Source: Bigelowiella natans CCMP2755
Taxonomy: Eukaryota > Cercozoa > Chlorarachniophyceae
DNA: 50,103 nt
Direction: 5' to 3'
Assembly: GCA_000320545.1 (NCBI GenBank)
Contig: ADNK01003010.1
Location: forward strand, 1-50,103
Made by a program: the position numbers and the translations under genes. The notes beneath the pieces were generated by a model, which saw only the letters and a program-made list of their open reading frames with translations, was not told the origin of the DNA and did not search any database. Shown here one piece after another: positions 49,677 through 50,103 of this stretch (position 1 is its first letter; each line of letters starts with the position of its first letter).

Positions 49677-49987
49677 ATCTATCTAGTGTAACCACCTAGC
49701 ATATTCATAAGAGGTTTCATCTGAGCAATCTAAGGAATAGAAGCAGAACGATATAGTTATCATTTTTATCATTATTACAACAACATACATGCTGAATGAT
49801 TGGGTGGTGAAGCATGGTGATGGTCATGCTGATAATACGAATGGTACCCTCTCCTTTGTTCCTAATAGATGAGTAGTAGTAATAGTAATAGTAGTAGCAG
49901 TAGTAGTAGTTGTAGTAGGTGATAGTAGACCTGGGCCTTAAGGGCGCTGCTGCTATCATCATCATCATCCACTTCAGGATCCATCAT
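45945..49987 (-). CDS. Met-rich helical protein of unknown family
   Basis: I do not recognise this family. Fifteen exons, all phases matching: 49931-49987, 49696-49729, 49433-49485, 49204-49264, 48932-49080, 48807-48869, 48522-48679, 48025-48070, 47687-47746, 47435-47488, 47079-47124, 46649-46726, 46485-46532, 46270-46314, 45945-46051 (TAA). From the double ATG at 49987 this gives 352 residues. The N-terminus is acidic (MMDPEVDDDDDSSS), then amphipathic, Met-rich helices follow: IAQMKPLMNMLGMTEDDLTE, QQVMGNLGLDPNAG, SELAEMMDVVEKNPKMKEYS, HVKKLTEKIQQ, a Gly run, GIPGVDHLKDMLSGVG, MLQTMSGMGLPGFSEG and DMDALKEEYGLMMEALLSG. The short Met/Gly/Pro helices around ENPKM-like words recall STI1-type chaperone-binding repeats, but this is only a resemblance. 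An in-frame stretch continues upstream of 49987, so it may be partial at the right edge. Confidence 0.62.
47220..47283. repeat. (GAT)n plus (CG)n simple repeats
   Basis: A GAT trinucleotide run (about 47200-47231) and an alternating CG tract at about 47263-47283, inside an intron of the Met-rich gene. Confidence 0.8.
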
Positions 49988-50011
49988 GGACTTCAACCTT
50001 CGAGATTATGC

Positions 50012-50013
<2 letters not shown>

Positions 50014-50087
<74 letters not shown>

Positions 50088-50103
50088 GTTAGTGTGTGTG
50101 TAT
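50014..50103. repeat. (AT)n-(GT)n microsatellite at right edge
   Basis: AT repeat (about 50016-50050) followed by a GT repeat to the window end, upstream of the double ATG at 49987. Confidence 0.9.

Overview
The window is nuclear DNA from an intron-rich eukaryote. Genes are cut into many short exons (10 to about 750 nt) by GT-AG introns of roughly 100-1200 nt, and almost every intron and spacer carries microsatellites (CT, GT, AT, GAT, TAG, TTC). The best clue to the organism is a Der/EngA GTPase at the left end. Its N-terminus reads as a signal peptide followed by a basic, Ser/Arg-rich leader, as expected for a plastid of secondary endosymbiotic origin. The leader has no obvious Phe at the cleavage point and intron density is high, so a chlorarachniophyte-like alga is my best guess. 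This is an inference and other complex-plastid algae remain possible.

Layout, left to right. 1-633: homopolymer-rich, poor-quality-looking edge. 634-3784 (-): plastid-type Der, first GTPase domain over 12 exons, truncated. 4125-4660 (+): exons of an acidic protein, divergent from Der. 6604-12767 (+): 16-exon gene of unknown function. 13822-18841 (+): EF-hand protein of about 17 exons, unknown function. 20017-21036 (-): single-exon TraB-family membrane protein. 23582-27160 (+): polyhydroxybutyrate-depolymerase-like esterase. 27161-28691: spacer rich in CTAG palindromes. 28692-31654 (-): PI4-kinase gamma-like lipid kinase in 7 exons. 32750-33540: relic coding region next to another palindromic tract. 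33719-40096 (-): JmjC (TYW5/FIH-like) dioxygenase gene, about 16 exons. 40732-42080 (-): tail-anchored, degenerate GTPase-like (Miro-like) protein. 42288-45275 (+): mitochondrial carrier, complete 11-exon model, head-to-head with the previous gene. 45945-49987 (-): Met-rich helical protein of unknown family, 15 exons, near or across the right edge.

There is no operon-like organisation. The recognised products point to plastid ribosome assembly (Der), phosphoinositide signalling (PI4K-like), mitochondrial transport (carrier, possible Miro-like protein), 2-oxoglutarate oxygenase chemistry (JmjC) and ester hydrolysis (PHB-depolymerase-like). Exon models were built by reading both strands, requiring GT/AG ends and matching codon phase across each junction. 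Where phases did not close, the entry says so.
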